Shown: positions 51,263-60,194 of the stretch, in pieces | Position numbering within the stretch: position 1 is the first letter of the stretch | How the letters are laid out: each line of letters opens with the position of its first letter | Assembly (NCBI RefSeq): GCF_016714275.1 | Contig: NZ_JADJNP010000004.1 | Coordinates: forward strand, 372,001 to 436,000 | DNA length: 64,000 nt | Direction: 5' to 3' | Source of the DNA: Tessaracoccus sp. | GTDB lineage: Bacteria > Actinomycetota > Actinomycetes > Propionibacteriales > Propionibacteriaceae | The notes under the pieces: model-generated | Seen by the model: only the letters and a program-made list of their open reading frames with translations | The model's database searches: none | What the model was told of the DNA's origin: nothing | Position numbers and translations under genes: made by a program

Positions 51263-54097
51263 CTACCAGCGGTTGCGGACGTCCTCGCCGAAGCCGACGA
51301 TGCCGTCGAACGCCACGACCTCGGCGCCGGTGTCGAACGTGCCGACCCAGTGCCCGAACACCTGGGATGTCCGGGAGGCCAGCACGCCGAAGTTGGTCGA
51401 CGACTGCTTGTTGTGGAACGGGACGAGGGTGGCGTCCAAGCCGCCACCGACGACGCGCCAAGGACGCCGCCAGTCCACGAGGTCGTAGGTCCACGTGACC
51501 GGAGCGCTGATCTTGATGAGACGCTCATCTACTAACACCGCGTTCTCGGTAGAGCCCGTGCCGTCGGTCCACTGTGCTCCGACCTGCAGGCCGAACACGC
51601 GTCCGTCGGCGAGCCGACCCGAGCCCGCGCCCCAGTTCCAGGCGGCGTCGTGCGGCCACCGTCCCCTTCCGTGGTCGAGCACCGCCCACGACTCACCCTC
51701 GGGCACGTTGTGCGTCACGCCGTCGACCGTGACCGTCCCCACGGCAGGACGCGCCACATCCTTGACCGTGTACTGGAACCGGGTGGCACTCCAGGGCACG
51801 ACGACGGCGAGGCGTTCGTGGCCAGGTGGGCGCAGCGCGACGACATCGAACCCCGCCCCGGGCAGGTCCGCACGCAGCCGCGTGCCGCCGTGGACCTCTT
51901 CGACGGTGATCCGCAGGCCGTTGACCCGGGCAGTGGCCACCCCGTCCGACGGGCGCGACCCGGGCCAGCCTGCGACCCGCAACGCCCGCCCTCCCTCAAG
52001 GTTCGCGGGCAACCGGACGCCGCGGCTGCCCGCACCGATCCCCGTATGGCCGAGGCTCCGGCCGGTGGTGCGCTCGTGGATCCAGATCTCGTTGACGCTC
52101 GCGAAGTCGAGGGCGGAGACAGTGAGGGCGAGGATGTGCGTGGGTGTGATGACGTTCCAGTACTCCCAGCGCTTGTTGCGGCCCCAGGCCCTGCCGCCGT
52201 CGATGGCGGAAGAGTCGACGACGGCGTCGCGGGCCCAGCCGTGAGCCGCGGGGTTGAACCTGCCGTCAGGCCCGGTCAGCGATACCGGCGAGGTCAGCTC
52301 CCGCTCGACAACCCGGGTGCGCTCCCAGAACGCGGCCCGCAGCCGATCGTTCGTCGCCCTTACCCGCTCCACGGGCAGCTTCACGACCTGCCGGTCGTAG
52401 GTGACAAGGCCGTTCACCTCGTCCTCTACGTCGCTCAGTTGCGTGTACACCAGGGCCGACAACCCGTCGCGGATCGCTGGCGCTACCTGCTCGTCGGCGA
52501 GCTTTTCGAAGGCCTCGCCCAACGCCTCGGCGTCGTCGAACTGCCGGTAACCGAACGTGTCCTTTGCCCACAGGTGACCAGGGACGGTGAGGCCGTAGCC
52601 GCCGTACTCGGTCAGCGCCGCGACGCGCCCGTCGTGGCGCCACGACGAGCCCTTGATCCGTTGGAAGTAGATATGCCGCGACTCCAGGTCGCCCTCGCCC
52701 TGGTCGTGCCAGCCGGAGGCGTGGTCGATCCTGCGGGTCGGGTCCCACGCGCGGACCTCCTTCGCGATCGCCGCGGCGTCGAACTGGCCCCAGGCCTCAT
52801 TGAACGGCACCCACAGCGACACGCTGGGCACGCTGCGCAGGTGCTCGATCATCGCGCGAAGCTCGGCGCGGCTCGACTCGCGACCCTCGGCGTCGCCGCG
52901 GCCGAACCAGCGATAGCGACGGTCGTTGACCCGCGGCGAGGCGATGGCCGGAGCGGCGACGACGGCGTCCTTGTACTGTGCGCCGCCGCTGACGTGGTCC
53001 TGCCACACGAGCATCCCCAGGCGGTCGCAGTGGTGATACCACCGCAGCGGCTCGACCTTGATGTGCTTGCGCAGCAGGTCGAAGCCCAGGGACTTGGCCA
53101 GCTCGATGTCGTACGCGAGCGCCTCGTCGGTGGGCGCGGTATAGCCGCCGTCGGGCCAGTAGCCCTGGTCGAGGAGACCGACGGGGAGATGAGGCTCGCC
53201 GTTCAGCAGCAGGTGAGGGCGACCGTCGGGGCCTGTGCCTACGCCGAACGAGCGCATGCCGACATAGCTCGTCACTTGGTCATCGCCCAACGTGACCTCG
53301 ACGTCATACAGGAACGGGTCGTCGGGACTCCAGGCCCGGACGGGCGCGGGCAGGCTGATCCGCGACGGGGCACCGACCCGCACCTGTACGGGGGTGACGC
53401 CGTCGATCCTGACGGTGGCCGTCTGTCCGGGCGCCGCGCGGTGGCTCAGGACGAGCACCTCGACCTCGCCGCTGGCGAGGTGCGGGGTCAGCACCAGCCG
53501 GTCGATGGCGACCGTCGGCACCTCCTCCAGCCACACCGTCTGCCAGATGCCGGACTGCGGGGTGTACCAGATCCCGCCGCGCTGGGTGCGCTGCTTGCCG
53601 CGTGAGAGCCACGACGAGTCGGTGACGTCGCGCACGGCGACGGTCAGGGTGTGCTCTGTGCCGGCGGCGAGCGCGTCGGTGATGTCGAGCGTGAACGGCA
53701 GGTACCCACCGGTGTGCCCGCCGACCTCCACGCCATCGACGGCGACCCGACACGACTGGTCGACGGCGCCGAAGTGCAGCAGCACGCGTCGACCGTCGGC
53801 GGGGGCGGCGGCGAACGTGCGCTGGTACCAGAGGACCTCGTTGCGCTGTAGGTGGTGGCCGACTCCCGACAGTGGGACCTCGGGGGAGAAGGGCACGACG
53901 ATCTCGCCGTGCCACCGCCTCGGCGCGTCGCCGGGGTGGGGGACCGCCGTCGGGTCGTCCTCGGTGAACGGCGTGACGGCGTAGCGCCACGGGCCGTTCA
54001 GGATGGTCCAGCCGGGCCGCACCAGTTGCGGGCGCGGGTGTTCGGGCAGGGGGAGCGCGCGGTCGACGGCCGCGGTCCATGGGGTGTCGAGGGTCAT
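51263..54097 (-). CDS. GH2 glycosidase fused to C-terminal DUF2804 domain
   Basis: 944 aa from the ATG at 54095-54097, chosen for GAGGAGAG just upstream; an in-frame extension to 54160 has no site. Residues about 30-590 are GH2: sugar-binding and Ig-like domains, then the barrel with acid/base Glu434 (VPFNEAWGQ) and nucleophile Glu497 (LTEYGGYG). Residues about 600-944 match DUF2804 (LTSPVSLTGPDGRFNPAAHGW start, GRNKRWEYWNV, terminal VVAFDGIVGFGEDVRNRW). DUF2804 is normally a separate protein, so this fusion links it to glycan chemistry. No signal peptide is present. The gene lies between the nitrilase and a LacI regulator. Confidence 0.88.
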   Translation of the reverse strand: MTLDTPWTAAVDRALPLPEHPRPQLVRPGWTILNGPWRYAVTPFTEDDPTAVPHPGDAPRRWHGEIVVPFSPEVPLSGVGHHLQRNEVLWYQRTFAAAPADGRRVLLHFGAVDQSCRVAVDGVEVGGHTGGYLPFTLDITDALAAGTEHTLTVAVRDVTDSSWLSRGKQRTQRGGIWYTPQSGIWQTVWLEEVPTVAIDRLVLTPHLASGEVEVLVLSHRAAPGQTATVRIDGVTPVQVRVGAPSRISLPAPVRAWSPDDPFLYDVEVTLGDDQVTSYVGMRSFGVGTGPDGRPHLLLNGEPHLPVGLLDQGYWPDGGYTAPTDEALAYDIELAKSLGFDLLRKHIKVEPLRWYHHCDRLGMLVWQDHVSGGAQYKDAVVAAPAIASPRVNDRRYRWFGRGDAEGRESSRAELRAMIEHLRSVPSVSLWVPFNEAWGQFDAAAIAKEVRAWDPTRRIDHASGWHDQGEGDLESRHIYFQRIKGSSWRHDGRVAALTEYGGYGLTVPGHLWAKDTFGYRQFDDAEALGEAFEKLADEQVAPAIRDGLSALVYTQLSDVEDEVNGLVTYDRQVVKLPVERVRATNDRLRAAFWERTRVVERELTSPVSLTGPDGRFNPAAHGWARDAVVDSSAIDGGRAWGRNKRWEYWNVITPTHILALTVSALDFASVNEIWIHERTTGRSLGHTGIGAGSRGVRLPANLEGGRALRVAGWPGSRPSDGVATARVNGLRITVEEVHGGTRLRADLPGAGFDVVALRPPGHERLAVVVPWSATRFQYTVKDVARPAVGTVTVDGVTHNVPEGESWAVLDHGRGRWPHDAAWNWGAGSGRLADGRVFGLQVGAQWTDGTGSTENAVLVDERLIKISAPVTWTYDLVDWRRPWRVVGGGLDATLVPFHNKQSSTNFGVLASRTSQVFGHWVGTFDTGAEVVAFDGIVGFGEDVRNRW

Positions 54098-54153
54098 GGT
54101 CTCTCCTCGGGTAGGCGCCTTCACCACGCTACCGGGACGGCGTGGAGAAATGA

Positions 54154-54205
54154 CGCACAACCGACCTCCTGGTGCCCGATAGGGCGCGGGAAGCCCGGTT
54201 GTGCG
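54154..54205. repeat. Inverted repeat between lacI and the GH2 gene
   Basis: CGCACAACCG (54154-54163) and CGGTTGTGCG (54196-54205) are perfect 10-base arms. Weaker symmetry extends outward to GGAG/CTCC ends, and an inner GCCC-GATA-GGGC stem is present. It may be a terminator for lacI or a small palindromic element. No strong U-tract follows. Confidence 0.5.
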
Positions 54206-54218
54206 CCAAAACTCCAGG

Positions 54219-55238
54219 CTACGCAGAGTCGCGGACCACGAGGCGGCTGCAAAGGATCACGGGTTCGGGGGAGGGAGCGCCGTCGAGTAGCTGCTTCAGC
54301 ATCTCGGCGGCGAGACGCGTGAGTTCGCTTGCGGGGTTCGTCATCGTTGTCAGCTGCGGCGACGACTGCAGTGCCGCGCTGGAATCGTCGAACCCCACGA
54401 CAGCCACGTCGTCGGGGACCCGCCGACCCGCTGCCTGGAGCGTGCGGACGGCGCCGAGGGCCATGAGGTCGGACGCGACGAAAACGGCATCGACATCGGG
54501 GGCGGATACGAGCAGCTCGCGCGCGGCGTCCTCGCCGCCGCGGACCGTGAAGTCGCCGTGCGCCACCGCGGCGGGTGGCAGCCCGGCCTCGGTCATGGCG
54601 GCGACGAAGCCCGCTAAGCGTTGCACGCCGGCGCGCATGTCCTGCGGGCCGGTGATGGTGGCGATCCGCTGCGCGCCACGCCCGATCAGGTGCCGCGTAG
54701 CGGCGACGGAGGCGGCGTGCTGGTCGAGGTCGACGTACGGAAGGCCGGGGACCTCGGGATCGCCGACGAAGACCACCGGCTGCCGCGACGACACCAGGCG
54801 TTTCGCCAGTTCGGGACCGTGATGGGACACGACGATGGCGCCGTCGATGTGCCCGCTGTGCAGATACCGCGTCATCTGCCCCGGGCTCTCGCCGGGCTGC
54901 GCCATGGCGAGGAGGACTTGAACCTCCATGCCCCTGAACGCGTGCAGCGCCCCGTGGTAGGACTGCGGAAAGAACGGGTCCGAGAACACGCGATCGTCGG
55001 TCTCGGTGACGACAACCGCAACGGCTTGGGCCTTGTTGGTGACCAGCGCGCGGGCTGCGCGGTTCGGCTTGTAGCCGAGCGCGTCGATCGCCTCGCTGAC
55101 CACCCGGACGGTGTCGGAGGAGACGAGGGTGCCGCCGTTGACCACGCGCGAGACCGTGGCGCGGGACACGCCGGCCGCGCGCGCCACGTCTTCGAGGGTC
55201 GGCGGTGCCCCGCCCGCCTCACGCATGGGTTGCTCCAT
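54219..55238 (-). CDS. LacI-family transcriptional regulator
   Basis: 339 aa from the ATG at 55236-55238, 2 bases after the GH1 stop; the internal ATG at 55226 is possible. N-terminal HTH: PTLEDVARAAGVSRATVSRVVNGGTLVSSDTVRVVSEAIDALGYKPNRAARALV. The periplasmic-binding-protein-like effector domain follows. It is intact, unlike the LacI at 21061. The palindromes TGAGAGCGCTCTCA at 60018-60053 are its likely operators, giving control of the whole GH1 operon. Confidence 0.95.
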   Translation of the reverse strand: MEQPMREAGGAPPTLEDVARAAGVSRATVSRVVNGGTLVSSDTVRVVSEAIDALGYKPNRAARALVTNKAQAVAVVVTETDDRVFSDPFFPQSYHGALHAFRGMEVQVLLAMAQPGESPGQMTRYLHSGHIDGAIVVSHHGPELAKRLVSSRQPVVFVGDPEVPGLPYVDLDQHAASVAATRHLIGRGAQRIATITGPQDMRAGVQRLAGFVAAMTEAGLPPAAVAHGDFTVRGGEDAARELLVSAPDVDAVFVASDLMALGAVRTLQAAGRRVPDDVAVVGFDDSSAALQSSPQLTTMTNPASELTRLAAEMLKQLLDGAPSPEPVILCSRLVVRDSA

Positions 55239-55240
55239 CG

Positions 55241-56638
55241 CTAGACCTCGACGACGCCGGTCCGGGCGACACCGCCGAACCATGCAGCGCTGGCCTTCGG
55301 AGTCCGGTTCAGCGCCTCGTCGACAGCGACGATGCCGAACCGTTTGCCGTATCCGAAAGCCCATTCGAAGTTGTCGAGCAGCGACCAGAGCAGGTAGCCG
55401 CGGACGTCCGCCCCCTGGGCGATCGCCGCGTGCACCGCCGCGAGGTGATCGCGCACGTAGCCGATCCTCTCCTGGTCGTCTATGGTCCCTTCGGGGGAGA
55501 CGGCATCGTCGTAGGCGGCTCCGTTCTCGGTGATCACCAGCGGGACGCCGGCGGGGCCCGTGTAGTCCTGGTGCAGCCAGAGCAGAAGGCGACAGAGGCC
55601 GTCGGCCTCGACCTCCCAACCCATGTCGGTCAGCGGGAGCCCGCGCGACACGGCCACCGCATCCGGAGCCGCGACGTGCGGGGTGCCAAGCCGACGCCCG
55701 CGGACCAGGTCCGGCCCGATGGTGTCGTCGAGACTGGCTGCCCGGACGACTCCCGTTGTGTAGTAGTTCACGCCGAGCACGTCGATGGGGGCCGAAATGG
55801 CCGCCAGGTCGCCGTCGGCAACGAGGTCGTCGTCCCAGAGCGCGGCGAGGTCCGCTTGTACGTCGGCCGGATAGGCGCCGGTGAAGATCGGGTGTACGAA
55901 GAACCGGTTGGCCGTGCCGTCCACCCGGCGGGCGACATCGACGTCGGTGGGGTCGTCGGTGGCCGGCGCGACGGGTGTGAAGTTCAGCGTGATGCCGAGC
56001 TCGGTTCCCGGGCGGGCGACCTCGCGCAGCGCCGTCGTTGCCAGTCCGTGGGCGAGCAGCAGGTGATGGCCCGCCCGGACGGCCGCGCGCGGGTCGGTGT
56101 ATCCCGGCGCGTGCGCTCCGCCGGCGTAGCTGAGGAACGACGAGCACCAGGGCTCGTTGAGCGTCGTCCAGGTGTTGACTCGGTCGCCGAGCCGCTCGTG
56201 CATCGCGAGGGCGTAGTCGACGAAGCGGTGCGCGGTGTCGCGGTTGGTCCAACCGCCGGGAAGAGAGGCGGGCAGGTCCCAGTGATACAGCGTCAGCCAG
56301 GGCGTGATGTCCTTTGCGAGGAGGGCGTCGACGAGGCGGGAGTAGAAGTCCATGCCCTTCTCATTGACCCGGTCGCCGTCCATCACCCTGGGCCAGGCGA
56401 CGCTGAACCGGTAGGTGTCGAGCCCGAGGTCCGCGATGAGGCTCACGTCCTCGCGGTAGCGGTGGTAGTGATCGACGGCGACCCGACCGTCGTCGCCGCC
56501 CTCGATGGCGCCCGGTACTTCGCAGAAGACGTCCCAGATGGAGGGCTGGCGGCCATCGAGGTCGGTGGCCCCCTCGATCTGGAACGACGACGTGGCGGTC
56601 CCCCACCGGAAGCCGTCCGGGAACTGCAACGCGGTCAT
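55241..56638 (-). CDS. Beta-glucosidase, glycoside hydrolase family 1
   Basis: 465 aa. Acid/base Glu162 is in TLNEPW and nucleophile Glu371 in VITENGAAYD. The barrel start FRWGTATSSFQIEG and QPSIWDVF match the GH1 N-terminal signature. It cleaves beta-glucosides or cellobiose-type disaccharides. It has no signal peptide, so substrate is imported by the linked ABC system. It overlaps the upstream permease by 4 bp. Confidence 0.95.
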   Translation of the reverse strand: MTALQFPDGFRWGTATSSFQIEGATDLDGRQPSIWDVFCEVPGAIEGGDDGRVAVDHYHRYREDVSLIADLGLDTYRFSVAWPRVMDGDRVNEKGMDFYSRLVDALLAKDITPWLTLYHWDLPASLPGGWTNRDTAHRFVDYALAMHERLGDRVNTWTTLNEPWCSSFLSYAGGAHAPGYTDPRAAVRAGHHLLLAHGLATTALREVARPGTELGITLNFTPVAPATDDPTDVDVARRVDGTANRFFVHPIFTGAYPADVQADLAALWDDDLVADGDLAAISAPIDVLGVNYYTTGVVRAASLDDTIGPDLVRGRRLGTPHVAAPDAVAVSRGLPLTDMGWEVEADGLCRLLLWLHQDYTGPAGVPLVITENGAAYDDAVSPEGTIDDQERIGYVRDHLAAVHAAIAQGADVRGYLLWSLLDNFEWAFGYGKRFGIVAVDEALNRTPKASAAWFGGVARTGVVEV

Positions 56639-57552
56639 CCCTTCACTGCCCCGGCCATGATGCCGGAGACCAGGTGGCGGCCGGCGAGCGCGAACAGCGC
56701 GAGGAGGGGAATGGTTGCGAGTACGACACCAGCCATGATCAGAGACATGTCCTTGAAATAGGTGGCCTGCAGCAGCTGCAGGGCGACGGGGAGTGTCGGG
56801 TTGGTGGATCCCAGCACGACGAAGGGCCAGAAGAAGTTGGTCCAGGATGCCACGAACGTGAACAGTGCGAGCATCGCGGCCGCAGGGCGGGCGGCGGGCA
56901 GCGCCACGTTCCAGAACGTGCCGATCATCGAGCAGCCGTCCACGCGGGCGGCTTCGATGAGCTCGTAGGGTAGCGCCTCGGCGAGGTACTGGGTCATCCA
57001 GAAGACGCCGAAGGCTGTGACCATCGCGGGCACGATGACCGCGGCCAGGTTGCCTACCCAGCCGAGCTTCACCATCACGATGAACAGCGGGATGATGCCC
57101 AGCTGCGTTGGGACGGCCATCGTGCCGATGACGAAGGCCAGCAACCCGTTGCGGCCGGGGAAGCGGAGCTTGGCGAACGAGTAGCCCGCGAGCGTCGAGA
57201 AGAACACGACGGAGATCGAGGTCACCACGGCCACGATGACCGAGTTCAGCACCGCCCGCCAGAAGTTGATGTCGGCGGTCAGCACACGCGTGATGTTCTC
57301 GATGAAGTGCCGCTCGGGAATCAGTGAGGGGATGGGGTTCTGCGCTATGGAGGCCGACGTGCTCGACGACAGCAGGAAGGCGTAGTAGAGCGGGAAGGCG
57401 GAGATCAGCACGATCAGGGTCAGCAGCGCGTACGTCACCCAGCCGGGCCTCCGCACGCCTCCGTCCATGCCCCGCTTCCTGCGGGCGGCGCGAGCGGCGC
57501 TCTTGCCCGCCACCTGTTCGATCATGCCGATCGACATGTCCGGGGCGCTCAT
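56635..57552 (-). CDS. Sugar ABC transporter permease, MalG type (CUT1)
   Basis: 305 aa with six transmembrane helices and the EAA motif LPYELIEAARVDGCSMIGTFWNVALPAARPA. Its start overlaps the MalF partner's stop by 4 bp. It is the third gene of the SBP-permease-permease-GH1-lacI operon, with no linked ATPase. The likely substrate is a beta-glucoside or cello-oligosaccharide. Confidence 0.94.
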   Translation of the reverse strand: MSAPDMSIGMIEQVAGKSAARAARRKRGMDGGVRRPGWVTYALLTLIVLISAFPLYYAFLLSSSTSASIAQNPIPSLIPERHFIENITRVLTADINFWRAVLNSVIVAVVTSISVVFFSTLAGYSFAKLRFPGRNGLLAFVIGTMAVPTQLGIIPLFIVMVKLGWVGNLAAVIVPAMVTAFGVFWMTQYLAEALPYELIEAARVDGCSMIGTFWNVALPAARPAAAMLALFTFVASWTNFFWPFVVLGSTNPTLPVALQLLQATYFKDMSLIMAGVVLATIPLLALFALAGRHLVSGIMAGAVKG

Positions 57553-58526
57553 CGCGACCCTCCCTTCGTGCGGCGGCGCGGAGCTGCAGGCGCGGCGCCG
57601 GAGCCCGCGATCCTGCTGGTCAGCCAGAAGTTGATCAGGGCGAACGCGACGATGACCAGGAAAAGGATCCAGGCGACGGCCGCGGCCCTACCGAAGTTGC
57701 GCTGGCTTCCCCAGCCGACCTCGTACATGAACATCGTGATCGTCATCCACTGGCGGTTGTTGCCGCCGAGGCCGATCTGGTCGAACATGCGCGGCTCGTC
57801 GAAGATCTGGAGGCCGCCGATCGTCGAGGTGATGATCACGAAGATCAGGGTGGGCCGCAGCATCGGGACGGTGACGGAGAAGAACGTGCGGACGCGGGAG
57901 GCGCCGTCGACGACGGCCGCCTCGATGATGTCGCGCGGGATGGCCTGCATGGCAGCGAGGACGATCAGCGTGTTGTAGCCGGTCCAGCGGAAGTTCACCA
58001 TGGTGGCGATCGCGACATGCGCGGCGAGCGGCTCCGCGTGCCAGCCGACGGCGGGGAGTCCCGTCGAGGTGAGGACGGCGTTCACGAAGCCGGACTGGTC
58101 GGCGAACAGCGAGTTGAAGATGAGGCCGACGGCGACCGGTGCCACTACGTAAGGAACGAGGACGCCCATGCGCCAGAAGGTCTTGGCGCGCAGATTCGCG
58201 TCGAGCACCGCGGCGACGAACACGGCAATGATGAGCTGAGGCACCGACGACAGCAGAAAGATGCTGAATGTGTTGCCCATGCCTTGCCAGAAGCGCGGCT
58301 GATTCAGGACGTCTGTGTAGTTCTTGAGGCCCACGAACCCCTTGTTGCCGGTGATGAGCCCCCATTGGTGCACGGAAACGAACGCGGTGTAGAGCAGTGG
58401 GAACATGCCGACCAGGGCGAAAAGAAGGAAGAACGGGGCGATGTATAGGTAAGGGGCGGACTTGACGTCGAGCCGGCTCCAGAATGCGCTGCCGGAGAGC
58501 CGCGACGGTTTCGAGGCGACGGACAC
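57549..58526 (-). CDS. Sugar ABC transporter permease, MalF type (CUT1)
   Basis: 325 aa with six transmembrane helices and the EAA loop IPRDIIEAAVVDGASRVRTFFSVTVPMLRPTL. It follows the binding-protein gene after 68 bp and overlaps the next permease gene by 4 bp. Confidence 0.94.
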   Translation of the reverse strand: MSVASKPSRLSGSAFWSRLDVKSAPYLYIAPFFLLFALVGMFPLLYTAFVSVHQWGLITGNKGFVGLKNYTDVLNQPRFWQGMGNTFSIFLLSSVPQLIIAVFVAAVLDANLRAKTFWRMGVLVPYVVAPVAVGLIFNSLFADQSGFVNAVLTSTGLPAVGWHAEPLAAHVAIATMVNFRWTGYNTLIVLAAMQAIPRDIIEAAVVDGASRVRTFFSVTVPMLRPTLIFVIITSTIGGLQIFDEPRMFDQIGLGGNNRQWMTITMFMYEVGWGSQRNFGRAAAVAWILFLVIVAFALINFWLTSRIAGSGAAPAAPRRRTKGGSR

Positions 58527-58594
58527 TATGCGTGCTCCTCTCGGGTGCGGGCCCGCCCCGGCCCATATTCATGTGAGCCGGGGCGGGAGGGCGG

Positions 58595-59914
58595 TCAGCC
58601 GAGGGCGGCGATGTCGGAAGCGGCGGTTGCCCAGGAGTCAGCCGCGTTGTGGGTCTTGTCGACGTCGACGCGGTTGATGGCGTTGGAGACGGCGGCCCGA
58701 TACGCGAAGTAGTTCGGGCCCTTGAACGGGACGACGGTCACGGCGTTGGCGCGATCGGCGAGGATCTGACCGGTGGGGGCGTCGTTGAAGAACGGGTTGG
58801 TCACGGACAGGAGGTCGTCGCTGGAGAGCGCCTCGATCTGGCTCGGGAACGTGCCCTTCAGCTTGAAGGCCTTGATCTGCTGCTCAGGGGCGGTCAGCCA
58901 GGCCGCCAGTTTCTTGGCCTCGTCGATGTTCTTGCCCTGGGCGGGGACGGTCAGGAACGAGCCGCCCCAGTTGCCGCCGCCGCCGGGGAACTGGTTCGCG
59001 ATGTCCCAGCCCTCCATGCCTGCCGCGTTGCCCTCGATCACGCCGAGCATCCAGCCCGGGCAGAGCATGGTGGCGAAGCCGCCGTTCTTGTTCTGGAAGG
59101 CGTTCTGCCAGTCTGGGGTCCACTGCTGCAGGTGGGCGGAGAGGCCGTCGTCGACGGAGGCGGCGAGGAGCTGGTCGTAGATCGCCTTGATGGCGGTGTT
59201 CTCGCCGAGCGGGATCAGTGTCTCCTCGGGCTTGGTCGAGGAGAACGGATTCTCCTGCTGGTTCACCATGCCTTGGAAGATGGCGTCCGCCGAGTCGTAC
59301 CAGGCGGCGTCGGACTTCGCGACGAACTGCTTGCCTGCGGCGAAGTAGTCTTCCCAGCTCGAGCCGAGCATCTTGGCGACCTCGTCGCGGTCGGTCGGCA
59401 GTCCTGCCGCCTTGAACAGGTCGGAGCGGTAGCACACTCCCTCGGGGCCGATGTCGGTGCCGTAGCCTACGAGCTTGCCGTCTGCCGTGGTGGCCTGCGC
59501 GACCTTCCAGTCGAGCCAGCGGCCGTCGAGAGCCGGGTCAGTGAGGTCGGCGAGCAGGTCCGCGCTCTGCATGATCTCGGGAAGCCAGTCGACCTCGACG
59601 CCCTCGATGTCGGAGAGGCCGGAGCCTGCGGCGAGCTTCGTCATGAAGTTCTCGCGCGCCTCGTCGGATGTGGCGGCCTTCTTCTCGACGACCTTGATGC
59701 CGGGGTTCTGCGACTCGTACTCCGCGAGCAGGTCGTTGTAGCCGAACTCGTTGAACGTGGCGACGGTGAGGGTGATCTCCCCGCCGCCGGTGCCGCCCGT
59801 GGTAGCGCCGCCGGTTGGCGCCGTGGTCGGCGGAGCGGATGGGGAACAGGCGGAGAGGGCGAGTGCCGCTACGCCTGCGGCTGCCGTCATCCGCATGAGG
59901 TTGTTGCTGCGCAT
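58595..59914 (-). CDS. Extracellular sugar-binding lipoprotein (CUT1)
   Basis: 439 aa from the ATG at 59912-59914 with AAGGAG 6 bases upstream. Lipoprotein signal: hydrophobic core ending ALSACS (Cys23), then a Thr/Gly-rich linker. The mature domain is CUT1-type (EITLTVATFNEFGYNDLLAEYE, GVEVDWLPEIMQSADLLADL, GNWGGSFLTVPAQGKNIDEAKKLAAWL). It delivers sugar to the two downstream permeases. It is the first gene of the LacI-controlled GH1 operon; operators lie about 105 bp upstream. Confidence 0.95.
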   Translation of the reverse strand: MRSNNLMRMTAAAGVAALALSACSPSAPPTTAPTGGATTGGTGGGEITLTVATFNEFGYNDLLAEYESQNPGIKVVEKKAATSDEARENFMTKLAAGSGLSDIEGVEVDWLPEIMQSADLLADLTDPALDGRWLDWKVAQATTADGKLVGYGTDIGPEGVCYRSDLFKAAGLPTDRDEVAKMLGSSWEDYFAAGKQFVAKSDAAWYDSADAIFQGMVNQQENPFSSTKPEETLIPLGENTAIKAIYDQLLAASVDDGLSAHLQQWTPDWQNAFQNKNGGFATMLCPGWMLGVIEGNAAGMEGWDIANQFPGGGGNWGGSFLTVPAQGKNIDEAKKLAAWLTAPEQQIKAFKLKGTFPSQIEALSSDDLLSVTNPFFNDAPTGQILADRANAVTVVPFKGPNYFAYRAAVSNAINRVDVDKTHNAADSWATAASDIAALG

Positions 59915-60017
59915 CTGAGACTCCTTCGTCGTGGGGTGTTGGATGCCCGCTGAACAGCCGGGAAAGCACTGCGCAGCGCGCTCCTGCGCTCTGTCGATTC
60001 TCATGTCGGGTAGATCA

Positions 60018-60053
60018 TGAGAGCGCTCCCATTACACCGTGAGAGCGCTCTCA
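60018..60053 (-). promoter_or_regulatory. Twin LacI operators for the GH1/ABC operon
   Basis: TGAGAGCGCTCCCA (60018-60031) and the perfect palindrome TGAGAGCGCTCTCA (60040-60053) lie 22 bp apart, on the same face of the helix. They match the classic LacI/CelR-type operator with central CG. They are placed upstream of the binding-protein gene whose operon encodes a LacI protein. Confidence 0.88.
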
Positions 60054-60112
60054 TCGTCAAGGGTTTGGGGATATCGGTTTGATAACGAATGGTTTCCCGC
60101 CCCGCCGCGGAC

Positions 60113-60177
60113 ACAAATCTGCGTAGGTTGCATCAGCTGTGCCATACGCACAGCTCGGCGCGTATACGCAGATTTGT
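60113..60177. repeat. Palindromic element with nested hairpins near the marC 3' end
   Basis: ACAAATCTGCGTA (60113-60125) and TACGCAGATTTGT (60165-60177) are perfect 13-base arms. Inside, AGCTGTG and CACAGCT (60135-60155) form a second stem. It lies 17 bases past the marC stop. It could end marC transcription or be a small palindromic element. The rest of the 59915-60194 gap holds the LacI operators and promoter region. Confidence 0.55.
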
Positions 60178-60194
60178 ATACAGCGGCGACGGGG

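Noticed and set aside
54219..56252. A 677-codon minus-strand frame that could read as a fusion into LacI
   Set aside because: The upstream part is out of frame with the real GH1 gene and low-complexity; LacI has its own ATG at 55238 right after the GH1 stop.
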